31,418 nt of DNA, from contig CAZMWE010000011.1 of the NCBI GenBank assembly GCA_964570005.1, positions 1 to 31,418 of the forward strand, written 5' to 3'. Source of the DNA: JAJZCD01 sp964570005. Lineage in GTDB: Bacteria; Patescibacteriota; Saccharimonadia; Saccharimonadales; UBA4665. The notes under the pieces are model-generated. The model did no database searches and was not told the origin of the DNA. It saw nothing but the letters and a program-made list of their open reading frames with translations. Positions 31,300 to 31,418 of the stretch are shown one piece after another. The number at the start of each line of letters is the position of its first letter. Position 1 is the first letter of the stretch. A program made the position numbers and the translations under genes.

Positions 31300-31418
31300 G
31301 AAGCGCCAGAAGCTGATCCTGCTGTCCGTGCCGGACACGCTCGACCTGCTGACCATCTCGGTCAAGGCCGGCCTGTCGTTCGACGGCGCGCTGAGCAAGG
31401 TCGTCGAAAAGACCTTCG
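31292..31418 (+). CDS. TadC/GspF-type secretion protein fragment, foreign composition
   Basis: The plus-strand frame reads K-K-R-Q-K-L-I-L-L then P-D-T-L-D-L-L-T-I-S-V-K-A-G-L-S-F-D-G-A-L, the hallmark of TadC/GspF-family inner-membrane proteins (the first cytoplasmic domain of Tad/type II secretion platforms). Of the 38 codons from 31304 to 31417, 37 end in G or C, unlike the rest of the window. Upstream of about 31292 the same frame loses all resemblance to TadC and hits a TAG at 31163. Only a fragment is therefore present, running off the edge. Probably an assembly chimera. Confidence 0.7.

Noticed and set aside
31300..31418. Minus-strand continuation of the right-edge gene (open to the window end)
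   Set aside because: It is antisense to a clear TadC signature in GC-rich DNA, where antisense frames stay open by composition.

Overview
The window reads as chromosomal DNA of a reduced-genome bacterium of the Candidate Phyla Radiation, most likely Candidatus Saccharibacteria (TM7). This is inferred from the gene set: PilB/pilin-like genes without neighbouring pil genes, ClpC, an M1 aminopeptidase, a YtxH protein, a gatCAB operon interrupted by a small HEPN-like gene, and a LOG-family protein. Many small membrane or secreted proteins are unrecognised. TGA is used as an ordinary stop (for example in gatA and the M1 peptidase), which argues against the UGA-recoding CPR lineages. No tRNA, rRNA, CRISPR array, insertion sequence or prophage gene was seen, and no gene-free stretch exceeds about 260 bases.

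Layout. 1-979: 3' end of a class A penicillin-binding protein (+). 994-7963: a minus-strand block with radA, a membrane-anchored HExxH protein, clpC (under a perfect CIRCE operator), an unknown ORF fused head-to-tail to nusA, nusA, and a 63-aa small gene with its own terminator. 8188-10752: M1 aminopeptidase (+). 11013-14456: minus-strand rnhB, rplS, an unknown 193-aa ORF and pilB. 14519-15950: trmH-like methyltransferase and a CAP-domain membrane protein (+). 16002-28639: a long minus-strand block with a carbon-nitrogen hydrolase, dnaE, a YtxH/small membrane protein pair, galU, gatB, the HEPN-like gene, gatA, gatC, a small membrane protein and uvrB. 28689-30163: a pilin-like protein and an unknown secreted protein in a GC-rich island with strong RNA secondary structure. 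30350-31069: LOG-family protein (+). From 31085 an unknown minus-strand gene is cut by what looks like a chimeric junction near 31295; the last ~120 bases encode a high-GC TadC fragment on the other strand.

How the genes work together. Information processing dominates: replication (dnaE), repair (radA, uvrB, rnhB), transcription (nusA), translation (rplS, trmH) and tRNA-dependent amidation (gatCAB). Envelope and surface functions are the PBP, galU, pilB, the pilin-like protein, the CAP protein and several signal-anchored proteins. Protein turnover is represented by clpC and the M1 aminopeptidase.

Most notable signals. (1) A recurring promoter architecture in which the -10 hexamer ends 6-7 nt before the start codon (rnhB, trmH, the 84-aa gene, gatC, uvrB, LOG), implying leaderless mRNAs. 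(2) A perfect CIRCE embedded in the clpC promoter. (3) A HEPN-motif membrane protein translationally coupled inside gatCAB. (4) An 88-nt multi-hairpin element at 29409-29496. (5) The chimeric right edge.
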